Positions 8,759 through 19,433 of a DNA stretch of 23,490 bases are shown here, piece after piece (within the stretch, counting starts at the first letter, position 1; the number at the start of each line of letters is the position of its first letter). The stretch lies in NCBI GenBank assembly GCA_049999765.1, contig JBNGIQ010009512.1:1-23490 (forward strand). Direction: 5' to 3'. The notes under the pieces are model-generated. The model saw only the letters and a program-made list of their open reading frames with translations. It did no database searches and was not told where the DNA came from. This DNA is from Phaeoceros laevis (lineage: Eukaryota > Anthocerotophyta > Anthocerotopsida > Notothyladales). The position numbers and the translations under genes are program-made.

Positions 8759-9204
8759 CAAGGTCTGTCACAACATGTGAGGTTTTTGCGAAGGTTAGCC
8801 CTACAATGCAACCTAGTGGTGAATCATTCAAAACGGTGGTAGTAGTAAGGTGCCGTGCTATGCCCATTGCACGGGGATAAGAGCTAGACGAAAGCAAAGG
8901 CACACATATATCTAGTCAATAGGAAAACCATATGCCTCCAGCCAAATCCGAAAGATTTTTTCCAAGGGCCGAGGAATCCGGTTACCCTACTACGGTGCAC
9001 TGCCTTACTACTAACTTACTAGCTGCTAACAATCTGTGTTGCATACGGGCCAGCCACTCGCAAGTTCTCAGTGCACAGCACGCGCATCCGCGCCCATCCC
9101 TTGATCGCCGGTGTGTTTTCCAACGCACACAAGCAGCAATCCTACGCAATTGCCTGCATTAGAGGCGCCCGCGGAGCTCTACCAGCCTAGCAAAGGCAGG
9201 CACC

Positions 9205-10214
9205 ATGTCGTGGCAGGCGTATGTGGATGACCACCTGCTGTGCGACCTCGGCCGCGGGCAGCGCCTGACCAGCGCCGCCATCATCGGGCAGGACGGCAAC
9301 GTCTGGGCCCAGTCGGAAACCTTCCCAATCGTATGATCTACCCCTTCCTGTTCATACCACATCTGTCGTCTTCCTGCTGATGCTGTGATCCACCTGCGCG
9401 GATGCCCTGAGAATTGTCTGTCCTCGTCGCATCTGAAGCAGCAATAGGTCAGGACATTGATCAGCTACTATGGGCGGATCTGGGAGCTGAAATGCTTGTT
9501 TTTGAGTGCCTCCCAACCTTGAATGTCTGCTTCGGTTTTTTTGTGTCTTTACTCTGTTTTCGTGAAGCTGATTGTCGGTGTTCCGACATGGCATCAATGG
9601 GGGTGCTTGTGGAGCCCGGATTCACAACAGAGAGCTTGTCAAAGACTGGAGGCTGCTGTTATTCTCCTAGCTGATTGCCTGCAGCTTGGCTGCAGTACGT
9701 TTTGCTTGTTCTAGGGTTTCCGGAATTGGAAGGGTTGCGAGTTTGGTGGATGGTAATCGTGTTATGGACTGGGAGGATTGTTGCCTGTCCTGATTTTTTT
9801 CTGATCCTGGTGATTGCTGGACAGACCAAGCCAGGCGAGATCGAGGCTATCGTAAATGCTCTGACGGACTCTGATGGGGGAGGATCTGCACTGGCACAAT
9901 CAGGCCTTTTCCTTGGTGGAGTGAAGTACATGGTGGTTCAGGGAGAACAGGGGCAGGTTATTCGTGGAAAGTTGGTATGGATTTCCAACTTACATCGGGA
10001 GCTCAGTGGCTACGGACTGTGCATGGTTCGCATTTCTGTGTGTTTCTACGAGCTCATGTTCACGTTGTTTCCATGACAGGGGTCAGGTGGGGTGTGTGTG
10101 AAAAGGACTACTAGCGCTTTGGTGATTGGGATCTACGATGAAACCGTTACTCCTGGGGAATGCAACGTGGTTGTTGAGAGGCTTGGTGATTACCTTCTTG
10201 ATCAGGGAATCTAG
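9205..10214 (+). CDS. PRF: Profilin (three exons)
   Basis: Profilin binds monomeric actin, poly-proline proteins such as formins, and phosphoinositides, and controls actin assembly in the cytoplasm. Exons by eye are 9205-9330, 9825-9974 and 10080-10214, giving 136 residues (plant profilins are about 131-134). Exon 1 encodes [13 protein letters not shown]... up to WAQSETFP. Exon 2 gives KPGEIEAIV, the signature [14 protein letters not shown], and VIRGK. Exon 3 gives [25 protein letters not shown] and [14 protein letters not shown]. All joins are phase 0, with GTATG donors and CAG acceptors. The start is fixed by the invariant MSWQ. The intron after VIRGK matches the usual plant profilin structure. 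Intron 1 (494 bases) contains a telo-box-like TAGGGTTT at 9712-9719. No damage is seen, so the gene looks functional. The MSWQ-YVDDHL N-terminus is the streptophyte type, unlike chlorophyte profilins. Confidence 0.96.
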
Positions 10215-10790
10215 AAGCTGCTGCATTTGGTTGCCAGGTTAAAAGTGATCAGTATCGTGTGCTCTTGAAACTATAATGCTTGGTTAGACTGGTGTGCATT
10301 GGTCAGTGATTGAGAGAAAATAATGCAGTGCTTCGAGCTCTTTTGGAGCTTCCAAAGGAGGCTATCTCGTGGATTGTATCAGCAGCATCACATCGACTAC
10401 CTTCATTAGTTTTCTTTTGAATACAATTGTCGAGATTTTGGCCGGGGATAGATATTTGCCTACTTGAGGGGTTGTCACAGCTTTACCTCACCTGATCCAG
10501 AAGTTGGTCAATCAGTACCGTTGACCAAAGTTCTTGTGAAAGAACCGAGATGCAAGTTCCAATTATGCTGAACTACTGTTACTGATTAGGGACGCCTTGA
10601 ACTACGATCTTTTGGCAGGTCCAATACAATAAGACAACGCCGCTCGTATGGAAAATCGGCAACTCTTGGCAGAAAACACTTCCATTCCCAAAACTTGAAG
10701 ACGAAGACACGAGGGATGTTCAGGCATGTACTGGGAAATATACATTGAAGGCTTCTCTACTATACGTACATGGGAACCATAGGGTCCACA
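10215..10790. other. Intergenic, between convergent gene ends
   Basis: The 3' ends of profilin (+) and the downstream eL37 copy (-) face each other across about 575 bases. The stretch should hold both 3' UTRs. I see no further gene or repeat. Confidence 0.6.
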
Positions 10791-11655
10791 TTAAAACGTG
10801 CTGGCAGCATCCTCTACCTGCCTTGGTGGTGCTCGAGTACCTGTGCGACACGCCAAGCATCTCCAAGTGAGCCAACCAAGTTGGGATATACAAATCATGT
10901 AGGAACACTTTCTACACAACACCACATGATATATCATTTCCCCTGTTGACCTAGCAGCCTACTAGTAGTAGATCCTAGCTAATGCCTGCACCTTTTTCGA
11001 AGGCTAAAGAAACTCTGAGGGTGGAGCGTATTCAGAATTTCAGAGCAGCATGTTGGAGAGCAAGCAAACAACTCACCTTCCCTGAAACAATTCTTAAACC
11101 GCCTTGGGAGGTGCCGCAAGTAGCGCATGCGGCCTGTTCCTGTCGTCTTTCTACGGATAGCCTTTTGGCTCCAACTGTCTGTGTCACAACCAATGCCAAT
11201 ATAGAGAACAAAAAAGTGCATCAGCATTCAAGCGGCCATTCAAGCCAGGAAGCAACTTAAGCATGCAGCTATGCAGCTAATTACATTTCCGTATGCGCTT
11301 AGCAGGATATGCACAAGCAGCGCATCTGGCCCTTTGGATGTGGAAACTCCGGCGGCCACATCGAGTGCACAAGGTGTGCGATTTGTTTCTCCTCTTCCCA
11401 AAACTGGCAGTACCTTTACCCTGCAATTTGCGTCGGGCGCCAACATAATCAATAGCAGGTAACCCCAGCTCCTCTCCCAAGAGAATATGCATGAGCTAGC
11501 GCTTTGACGTCCGTCATCAGCGAACAATTGTAATCGAGCAGCTGAGCATAGTTAACCGTCAACAGCAACGATCGGTAGCATGGAAGAAGAACAAGAAGTT
11601 TATTTTTAGTGTTTGATTGGGTGAGATGCCCAATGGAGTGCTAGGACCTTACCAT
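10791..11655 (-). CDS. RPL37: 60S ribosomal protein eL37, copy B (four exons)
   Basis: eL37 is a small zinc-binding protein of the large ribosomal subunit that contacts 5.8S/25S rRNA. Exons on the minus strand, in coding order, are 11653-11655 (ATG only), 11285-11420, 11077-11178 and 10791-10840, giving 96 residues. Exon 2 encodes [17 protein letters not shown] and the zinc site C19, C22, C34, C37 (CTRC, CAAC). Exon 3 encodes [20 protein letters not shown] and FKNCFREG. Exon 4 ends in DAASTF, then TAA. Joins are phase 0, 1 and 1. The ATG exon is placed at ATG/GTAAGG, giving a 232-base first intron, close to the 238 bases in copy A. No stop or frameshift is present and all zinc ligands are kept, so this is not a retro-pseudogene. 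It differs from copy A at several residues (for example YSWSQKA against YNWSEKA). Confidence 0.93.
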
Positions 11656-12304
11656 TGTGCCTGGCAGGGTGCGCTAGTTCAATCGACCGCGCAGTGCAAG
11701 CAGCGGCAGATAGAAGAGCTGTGTCACACTCATGATCGAGCTCTATCCGCGCCGAAGCCACTGGTTACTCCAGAAGCCACCCAGAATCTCTCTGATTACC
11801 AATACTGTCTGGAGTCCTGGTGAGACGTGTCAATCTTGTCACGGAAGTTCCGGATTGAGAGACGCATCACCAGAAAGTAAGGAGACCGGTATGGTACTAG
11901 GAGCTCTGTTCCGGTACAGAAACCGGGTGAATGAGTCGACGGAGCCATAAACGGTTAAGTCAAATAATTCCTTTCCTCTGAAGGACTCGACCTTCACAAT
12001 TGTTTGAGACAATCACAACAGGACGCTCCAAACTACTACAAGTTGTAAGCCTGAATGACTATTAGAATTCAGCTGCCTCGCATAACCTCATCAAAGGTAA
12101 GCAAGAGGCAAGGAGGAACAAAGTCTTCAATTTTCAGGGAATCCCAGCACCAAGAGACCCCGTATCTCCATACATTCAGGGTCTACAGAACGCGTCCGTC
12201 CGTTCTTCCTGTCCCAGGTGCCCTGCTCCATCTACAACCTTGGAAAGAGTGCAAGCAAACCCCTAAGCTGCAGGCTCCTCTACGTAGAAACCCTACTCTT
12301 TCGA
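11656..12304. other. Intergenic, between the two eL37 genes
   Basis: About 650 bases hold the promoter side of copy B and the 3' side of copy A, both on minus. A telo-box-like AAACCCTA at 12288-12295 lies just beyond the copy A stop. Open frames here have no recognisable protein content, and several are shadows of the eL37 exon 4. No other feature is seen. Confidence 0.55.
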
Positions 12305-13071
<767 letters not shown>

Positions 13072-13247
13072 TGCACCGACTCGCGCCGCGCTACAAGCCC
13101 TTGTGTCCTGAACGAAGGTGGCGGCAAAAGGAGGAAACAGGCTTCCAGCCACTACATAAGTACAGAGCGGTTAGTTAACCAGAGTTAGGTACGACTTCCT
13201 AACTGTTAGCACCACATCCTACTGCCGCCAATCGGCCACAAGTGGTG
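13072..13247. promoter_or_regulatory. Shared promoter region between eL37 copy A and the Vms1-like gene
   Basis: Only 176 bases separate the eL37 start codon (-) from the Vms1-like start codon (+). Both 5' leaders and core promoters must fit here, or in the first eL37 intron. I see no clear TATA box or other core element. The bidirectional role is inferred from the spacing. Confidence 0.55.
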
Positions 13248-16053
13248 ATGGCGGAACACATACCCGCCAAGCTGAGCGATCTCTGCGAACTAGATGCACA
13301 CACTTTTGCGGCTGCGGCAGTGTACCGCGGTGAGGAGCTATCAGGACCACCTGCCAGGACACTTGTGGTCTTATCTCAGCGGGAACCAGAGCAGAATGGG
13401 GCTGTGCAGGTCGCAGCTGGCGTGGTCGAGGAGTCGGGTGGCCGAGAGGAAAGGGAAGGAGTGGAGGTGGGACAGGAGGAGGGTGAGGGATTGAGCCGTT
13501 GGACATGTAAGAGCTGTGCATCCGTTTTTCTTTCTCTGGAGCAGCAGAGGTCTCATTTCAAGTCTGATTTCCATCGTCTTAATGTGAGTCGTGTTGTACG
13601 GCTCAAATTTCTCGTTTGCGTCCTGTCCAACAACCTGTTTAAGCTTTCTTCCATTTCGGTATCCTGACCATTTACGTTCTGAGACCTGAGTATTGGCCTG
13701 TTCTTTGATGGCTTGCAGATCAAACGAAAAATTCATGGCAAGGTGGCTTTCACCGAAGAAGAATTTGAGGTCTTTGCTAGGGGCCAAATTCAACACGAGA
13801 ACGATGATGTATCCAGCATATCTGGCTCGGAAGATGAAAATTCTGATGATGAGTCCGATGGGGATGGCAAACCGCAGTTCCGATTAACTAGAAGCGTCCA
13901 CATCCCGTTCCTATTGCACAACTTGGGTCAACTACTATCTGTATGGAGGCCTGTATTGGTTGCAGATAAGGAGTTTCTGCAAGGAGAAAGAGGATATGCA
14001 GACTCTTCAGCAAGTTCAGATGCTCTATTTGTGAACGACGAAGAGCTTTTACGGAGGCTGAAACTGTTGAAAAAATCGGATGCTAACAGCGTCTGGGTGG
14101 TTTTGCTGTCCACTGGAGGCCATTTTGCAGCGGTTGTGGCCAGTATTGCAGGTGGAGCAATTCTTGCACATCAGACGTTTCACAGGTAGTAGCCATGGTT
14201 TCCTATTGTGCTTCAGGTTCGGAGCAATCAAAGTGCGGCCTGGAACTGTGGGTAGCATGGTGCTGGTTGTGCTGCCACTCCGTACAGCCGGCCAACCTTG
14301 ATGCTGTGTCGGGTAGTTTCTTGGGTAAGCTTGAGCTGGCAGGTAGTACTTGGGAATCACACTGAGCTGCTGCAGCCCCGGACTGCAGGTATGTGGTGAG
14401 AGCCAAAGCTGGTGGGAGGCAATCAACAAAAGATGCAACTGGAAAGGCACCGAAATCTGCAGGTGCTTCTCTTCGGCGTTACAATGAGAAGGCTCTGCAG
14501 AAGGTATTGAATCGTTTTGTCATTCCCATCTGTTGGAATCAGAAGGAACTCTTTCTCAACACCGAAGCCAAACTCTCTGTGGTTGACAGCTCATGATCTT
14601 CTTGCGATGCTCAGGACATTCGAGATCTGCTTGTTACATGGAAGGATTATCTGCGACAGGCTTCCCATATTTTTGTGCATGCACCTTCGGCCAACAGTCC
14701 TTCTCTATTTGGTGGCGACGATGCTCCTCTTAGCCGAAACGATGCAAGAGTACGGAACATCCCCTTCACAACACGCAGACCCACCTTTAGGGAAGCAAAG
14801 CGTGTGTTTGGGCTGTTGACATCGTTGGCGTACAGAGAGCCTGTAAGTATGGATAAGGAGCTCAACATGACGAGAATGGAGGCCTCCATCAAAAAGAAGT
14901 CTGCGAAAGGAGTCAGTTTAGTTGATGGACAAGCACACCAGAAATCATCCAGCCAAGGTGGTACTCAAGATGTGGAGGCGTTGCACAGCACACCAAATGC
15001 TTCAGATGCACAGAAGCAAAGTGGGTTAACTCCCCTGCATGAGGCGTCCAAGGTCGGAAACACTGAGTTGGTTTTGGAACTCTTGAAAGCTGGGGCTGAT
15101 CCCTGTGTCAAGGAAGTTAGGGGGCGTACACCTTATGCTCTGGCTGCAGACAAGGACACACGGAATGTGTTTCGCAGATTTATGGCTGACAACTCTGATA
15201 TGTGGGACTGGAACGCGGCAAATGTTCCTGGGCCACTGACAGCCGAGATGGAAGCTGCACAGGCAACGAAGCTGGTAGAGTTTTAGTCTCATAGACTGTG
15301 GCATGAATTGTGGTCCTGCCAATCTATTTCGTACTTCCAAAGATTCTAGTATTTAGGTTCACTTTGATGTGCACAGTGGGAGGAAGACTGATGACCCGTT
15401 TCTGTACAGGCTGAGAAGGATGCCAAGCGGAAAGCAAAGATGAAAGAGCTCAAGAAACAGAAGAAAGCCCAAGAGAAGGCTCAACAGGTTCAAGGATTTG
15501 ATACTCCTGGCACTAAGCCTTGCCCAGCAGTTCTGTCGATTCGATCTCCTAAGCTTATGTTTTCACGTCACATAGTCATTGGTTGCGTGCAGGCAGAAGC
15601 AAAAGCTGCAGAGTTGGCAGCTGCTGCAGTCGCAAAAGTACGTTATGGGGAAGCCAGCCAATCTAAAAAGCTGTCAAAAGCAGGCGTCACTGCAAGCCAG
15701 AATCCACAAGCTTTTGAACAGGTAAGGTGCTTTGGTAAAATGTTCAGTTGGGGCTGGGCCTTCATTTTTGCGGTGATCTGAACGTGTCCGCACATCATCA
15801 AACTCAGGCTTTGCTGAAGGCACAAGTCCAAGAGAGGGATATGCGAGCTGCCGCAGCAGAACTGAGACTTCGAGCCTTGGCTTTGAACGCAACTGGCGGA
15901 TCTGCATCCTCCCAGCCGCAGTCAGCAGTCACTGATCCTTGCTCTTGTTGTGGAACCTCGCTTTCTGGCAAAGTACCTTTCACGCGATACTCGTACAGGT
16001 ACTGCAGTAGTACCTGTACACAAGTTCATAGGATAATGTTGGAGGGCGAGTAG
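13248..16053 (+). CDS. VMS1: Vms1/ANKZF1-type peptidyl-tRNA hydrolase of ribosome quality control (seven exons)
   Basis: Vms1/ANKZF1 cleaves peptidyl-tRNA on stalled 60S subunits and works with Cdc48/VCP. Exons by eye are 13248-13583, 13719-14185, 14389-14503, 14615-15274, 15410-15487, 15593-15721 and 15808-16053, giving 676 residues (yeast 632, human 726). A C2H2 finger has C87, C90, H103 and H109. The release-factor-like VLRF1 domain spans about 155-385. It contains STGGHFAA, TFHRYVVRAKAGGRQS with Q279 in the catalytic-Gln position, SAGASLRRYNE, and RNDARVRNIPFTTRRPTF. Ankyrin repeats cover about 440-500 (SGLTPLHEASKVGN, GRTPYALAA). A Lys/Ala-rich helix (527-552) may be the Cdc48/VCP-binding segment. 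The C-terminal zinc module has C640, C643, C661 and C665. ATG 13248 is the first good start; upstream in-frame GTGs are ignored. Two internal segments, 14843-14941 and 15488-15592, are frame-neutral possible introns. I splice only the second; splicing the first too would give 643 residues. Confidence 0.92.
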
Positions 16054-16381
16054 GATTAATTAGCATGCCCATGAGAACTCTTTCTCCGCATATCTGGGGA
16101 GGTTTTGGAAATTGAAAGGTTCTCCAGAAAGAGTGGTTGGGCGGTTTTGGAAACCAGACTAGACTAGCTCAATGAGCAGTGACAGCACCGTACTGTAAAT
16201 GTTGTCATTTCCATTACATCACTCTACCTATTTCAAACGAGGCCCAAAACAGGTCCTGTGAGTGAAGAAGTGAGCAGTGAGCACTAGTTACTACTTGTAC
16301 ATTCTCAAATTCTTAGCGTAGATATACAAAGCCTGTCCATTTTGGACAGGGTGGTATCAGAAAGCTTACTCGTTGTGGCAG

Positions 16382-16417
16382 AGGTGCCCTGTGAGTACTA
16401 GGTGCCCTGTGAGTACT
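16382..16417. repeat. 18-bp tandem duplication
   Basis: Two identical consecutive copies of aggtgccctgtgagtact. Simple duplication; no function seen. Confidence 0.8.
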
Positions 16418-16479
16418 ACTTCCTGTCAAAAAAATTTGTAGACATACAGCGTTGCGTTTGCACACCCTGCCTGCCTGCC

Positions 16480-16890
16480 TCAGTGGACCATGACAAATGC
16501 ACTCGTCCAGCCAAAGATGAGGGCATTGAAGCTCTCCAACCTTTCCCTGATGCAGGATATCCAAAATGGCTCCTCGTCCTCCTTAGAAGGCACCAGGTTG
16601 TCCATATCGAAATCGGTCAAATAAAGCTCGAATATCCTGGCCTTGGGAGGGTCCAATTCTGAAAACGTGGGCGAAAACATGAAGTGCGAGAGAACGTAAG
16701 ACCTCTGGCAGCACACCTTGGCGGCTTTGCCCTCGTTGGGAACCGGCCAGCCCTGCATCGCTATGACGTTCCTCACCGGGGAGGCCGTGGATTTGAAGAA
16801 CATTTCCGCAGCTTCTGAACCCCCTCCCTCCCTCCCTCCCTGTCCGGATGCTGGAGCAAACAAGTAGTACCTCAGCAATGCGTGAGGCAC
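16480..16890 (-). CDS. Unidentified minus-strand ORF, possibly an exon or gene fragment
   Basis: A 136-codon open frame. The stretch from EMFFKSTASPVRNVIAMQGW to SKEDEEPFW has protein-like composition: mixed hydrophobic and charged residues, few repeats, and phrases such as VLSHFMFSPTF and ARIFELYLTDFDMDNL. The first 30 codons cross a low-complexity CCCT run and are less convincing, so the true 5' limit is probably near 16810. An ORF of this length can occur by chance. I do not recognise a family. It could be a captured gene fragment carried by the neighbouring Helitron, or an exon of a gene otherwise lost. Confidence 0.3.
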   Translation of the reverse strand: MPHALLRYYLFAPASGQGGREGGGSEAAEMFFKSTASPVRNVIAMQGWPVPNEGKAAKVCCQRSYVLSHFMFSPTFSELDPPKARIFELYLTDFDMDNLVPSKEDEEPFWISCIRERLESFNALIFGWTSAFVMVH

Positions 16891-17644
16891 TTCCAGAAGA
16901 GACTAGGAATGCGGAGGAGGACCTGCTGTAGGGCCAAAGAAGACATGCAAGCTTGAAACATGGAAGCAGGAGGAGCGCAGCTGGTCTGCCATGCGACGGT
17001 ATTTAGATGGAAGCAGGTCAGAGCAAATCCATGACTGCCAAGCCGGCAGCTTTTGGTTGCCCGCTGGGTCGCAGTCCGTCCTTGTGCGTGACGTGCCTCA
17101 TCCCCAGCCGGAGCTCACTGGGAAGCCGCACCCGACCTGAGTGCATTCTCTAGTCAAGCCGGTCCCCACTGGGCTTCAAGAAGCTTCGCTTCTCATTCCC
17201 GAGACACAATGAGCGTCAAGACTCAGGACACCTCTATCGTACACTCGCTGTCAACCGCTCTGACTAGACTTTCTCGCCTACCGTATTCACACTAGTACCG
17301 ACCAACTTTATCTGGATGGTTGAGCATGTGCATTTCGGGTGTAGGAGACACGTTGACGTTCGACCATCCCTGACAACTGTAGCAGCTTCAAACGTACAGT
17401 ATGGGACTCCACACGCCTCCATGTGTCTCCACATGGGTGCAGCTGCCGGACTGCATGAAGTGCCACGTCTCGGGATGTCCGAAGATAGATAGCTTGCGTG
17501 AGTATACGTGACCAGGATCCCACGAAGGTCTCATGGGTCGGAAAACAATGTTGGTAAACAACGTGCTAAGCACGGTGCTAAGCGTGTCTGGAAGGGCAAC
17601 TTTCGCGTGAATCAATTACAGTAGACAGCCTTATCCAGGTTCAA

Positions 17645-17742
17645 GGAGGATGCCAGGTTCTGTCAGTCTAAATAATGGCCCTACGGAGGGCCTAGGGAGG
17701 ATGCCAGGTTCTGTCAGTCTAAATAATGGCCCTACGGAGGGC
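17645..17742. repeat. Two-copy tandem repeat, period 51
   Basis: Bases 17645-17691 recur exactly at 17696-17742 (47 identical bases). Each copy contains the near-palindrome ggccctacggagggc. Exact identity suggests a recent duplication. Confidence 0.85.
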
Positions 17743-17835
17743 TAGGCCCTGCCTGGAGAACGAAAAGGCGCACGGAACGGAACACTGAGTTAGGCTTTAT
17801 TTTTGCAACGAACGCGTGGTCAGGGCCGGGCGGTG

Positions 17836-17908
17836 AGCTGGTGGCGGTGGACGCGGTAGCTGGTGGCGGTAAAAGCGGTAGCTGGTGGCGGTGGACGCGG
17901 TAGCTGGT
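17836..17908. repeat. 22-bp tandem repeat, about 3.3 copies
   Basis: The unit agctggtggcggtggacgcggt occupies 17836-17857 (first base pair agct preceded by g), 17858-17879 (with aaaag in place of gacgc-type bases) and 17880-17901, plus a partial copy to 17908. The period is not a multiple of three and the array ends about 35 bases before the RPA start codon. It is therefore leader or promoter DNA, not coding. Confidence 0.8.
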
Positions 17909-17942
17909 GTTCAAGGTTGTCGCGGTGATGATTAGAGGAGGG

Positions 17943-19350
17943 ATGGCGTCTCACGATGTGAAGTCTGAGCAAGTGGAGGTGAAGAAAGACGTGGTGGTGA
18001 AGGAAGACGTGGTGGTGAAGGAAGAGGACGTGGAAGGTTTACATGTGGGCAATAAGAGGGTTTTGGATGCAATCAATGCCATGGTGGTGATTAATGATCT
18101 TGGGTATGATGCCGTCGGGAAGGTCTTCGAAGGTCAGGTGGTGTCGGGGCCTTATGGAAACGTAGAGGGTGCCAGCCTTGGAAAATTCGATCCTTATAAA
18201 GTAGATTTGACAGACAGTGTAGGAGCGAAGACAATCACATTGTATGTTGTTCGGGAACGTATTTTGGAATACAGACCGTTACTACAGCAAGGGAAATGTG
18301 TCCGGATCGAGCGTTTTATGATGCGGTCCAAGAATTACATGTATGATACAGGTGATCATAGGTTAGCCTTGATGGTGAGCACGATGGGGAAGGTGATGGG
18401 GATTCCACGTATGGACGTGAGGCTCTGTTTCTTTGGGCTTGAGGTTACCAGGGTATGCGAGTTCAAAACACGTTCAGATCCGGCTATCCATGATCGGACG
18501 AATTCGGCGGTTGTTGTGATTGGTGTGCTTGGAGATGATGGGAGTCACTTTCGCCTTCGAGTTGCAGATGGTGACAGGGATCCAGAAGATACGGATGTGG
18601 TATGTATGTCCGTTGTGTTCCCTTTCAAATGTTGTTTATGCTTTGTTATGTTCTCGCGTGCGCTGGGTGCCACTGAGTTGTGGTTGACATGTGCAAGTGG
18701 CGCTCAATGTAGAATTCGAGGAGTATTATAACGCAACTGTGACTCAATTGAAACGGGGTGAGCCCTGTATGTTGTTGCTCAAGAATGTATACGGTGGAAC
18801 TATGCAAGAATTGACAACTCGCAGCCAGACTGTAATTGCGCCCGTGGTCGGACGGGCTAGGATAGATGCCTTGCAGAAAGTCTTTGCAGTCCATGTCACG
18901 GCTGTGGAGCCTATGCATGTGAAGCGGGCTGGAGTTATCACGGTGGCTGACTCCACAAAGCATCCTTTCAAACGGTATTGTGGGAGTTGTAAGTCGCAGG
19001 ATATTCTGCCCATGATCTTTGGAGGATTTAGTTGTAAACGTTGTGGACATCACGGTGAATGCGTGAAGCAGTTATGGCTGGAGTGCAAGATGAAGTACGA
19101 TGCTGGGGGACGAGACGATGTGGTTGTTACAGGTGCTCTGCTGGAAAGAGTGCTGGATCTGAAGCCGGAGGCGATCTTAAAACAGTATGAGACTGATTTG
19201 TTAGAGTACATGGAGGTGGTTAGCGCGGCGTCTGGCAGAGGGTACGCTGAGCTTGCTTGCGATGGTACTGTCAAAGGTTGGGAGTCAGAGCAGGATGTGG
19301 ATAGAGAAGGCAGGCAAATTTGGGAGAACGTTGTGAAGTCGCAAGAGTAG
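17943..19350 (+). CDS. RPA1-like single-stranded DNA-binding protein of the Helitron (two exons)
   Basis: This is a replication protein A large-subunit homologue of the kind carried by Helitrons, presumed to bind the single strand made during rolling-circle transposition. The likely exons are 17943-18603 and 18698-19350 (437 residues). The 94-base intron is chosen at a GTATGT donor and CAAG acceptor to keep the second OB fold continuous; the donor 4 bases upstream is an alternative. The N-terminus has a short charged repeat (VVVKED). OB fold one is about 45-155. OB fold two is about 170-270, crossing the intron. The C-terminal OB has a zinc ribbon: C315, C318, C333, C336 (RYCGSCKS, FSCKRCGHHGEC). 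ATG 17943 (ATGGCG) is preferred over the in-frame ATG at 17928. No disabling mutation is seen. A host RPA1 paralogue is the alternative, but the short length and the helicase/endonuclease neighbour favour a Helitron gene. Confidence 0.82.
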
Positions 19351-19433
19351 GATTCTGTTGATAGGGGATGGAGGGCTAGGCTTTTTTTTGTGTGTGCAGG
19401 GTGTGCGGGTGTTCGTAGCAGTTGTGTATACAT

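Larger units (their letters stand above)
7348..9204. other. AT-rich intergenic region
   Basis: No ORF here has protein-like composition or a recognisable domain. The stretch contains a near-perfect hairpin (7425-7455), a 9-bp-arm palindrome (8322-8341), a TATATAAA near 8566 in an LTR-like setting, and a 41-bp tandem repeat (8684-8758). The last 150-200 bases must contain the profilin promoter and 5' leader, but I cannot point to a core promoter motif. Confidence 0.6.
16054..17942. other. Intergenic region with one unidentified ORF and tandem repeats
   Basis: This is the 3' flank of the Vms1-like gene and the 5' flank of the RPA-like gene. It contains an 18-bp two-copy tandem repeat (16382-16417), the unidentified minus ORF at 16480-16890, a CCCT run near 16827, a 51-bp-period repeat (17645-17742) and a 22-bp repeat (17836-17908). 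A minus-strand open frame at 17388-17615 (75 codons) has no recognisable content. The left boundary of the Helitron should lie somewhere here, but I cannot place it. Confidence 0.5.

Noticed and set aside
10979-11260. Open frames on both strands here as novel proteins
   Set aside because: The minus frame is eL37 exon 3 read into its introns; the plus frame is its antisense shadow.
14393-14596. Many open frames overlapping the multi-exon genes (for example around 13294, 14080, 14517, 12055, 12218) as separate genes
   Set aside because: They run across introns or antisense to recognised exons and have no protein-like composition beyond the real exons.
16345-16365. gtggtatcagaaagc as a retrotransposon primer-binding site (initiator Met tRNA)
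   Set aside because: It matches the plant consensus only in part, and no LTR end or downstream gag is present. The adjacent gtccattttggac palindrome does not help.
16820-16845. CCCT run as a regulatory element or telomeric remnant
   Set aside because: A simple tetranucleotide repeat with no further support.
17388-17615. 75-codon minus-strand ORF as a gene
   Set aside because: Short, no domain, no supporting context; ORFs of this size are expected by chance.
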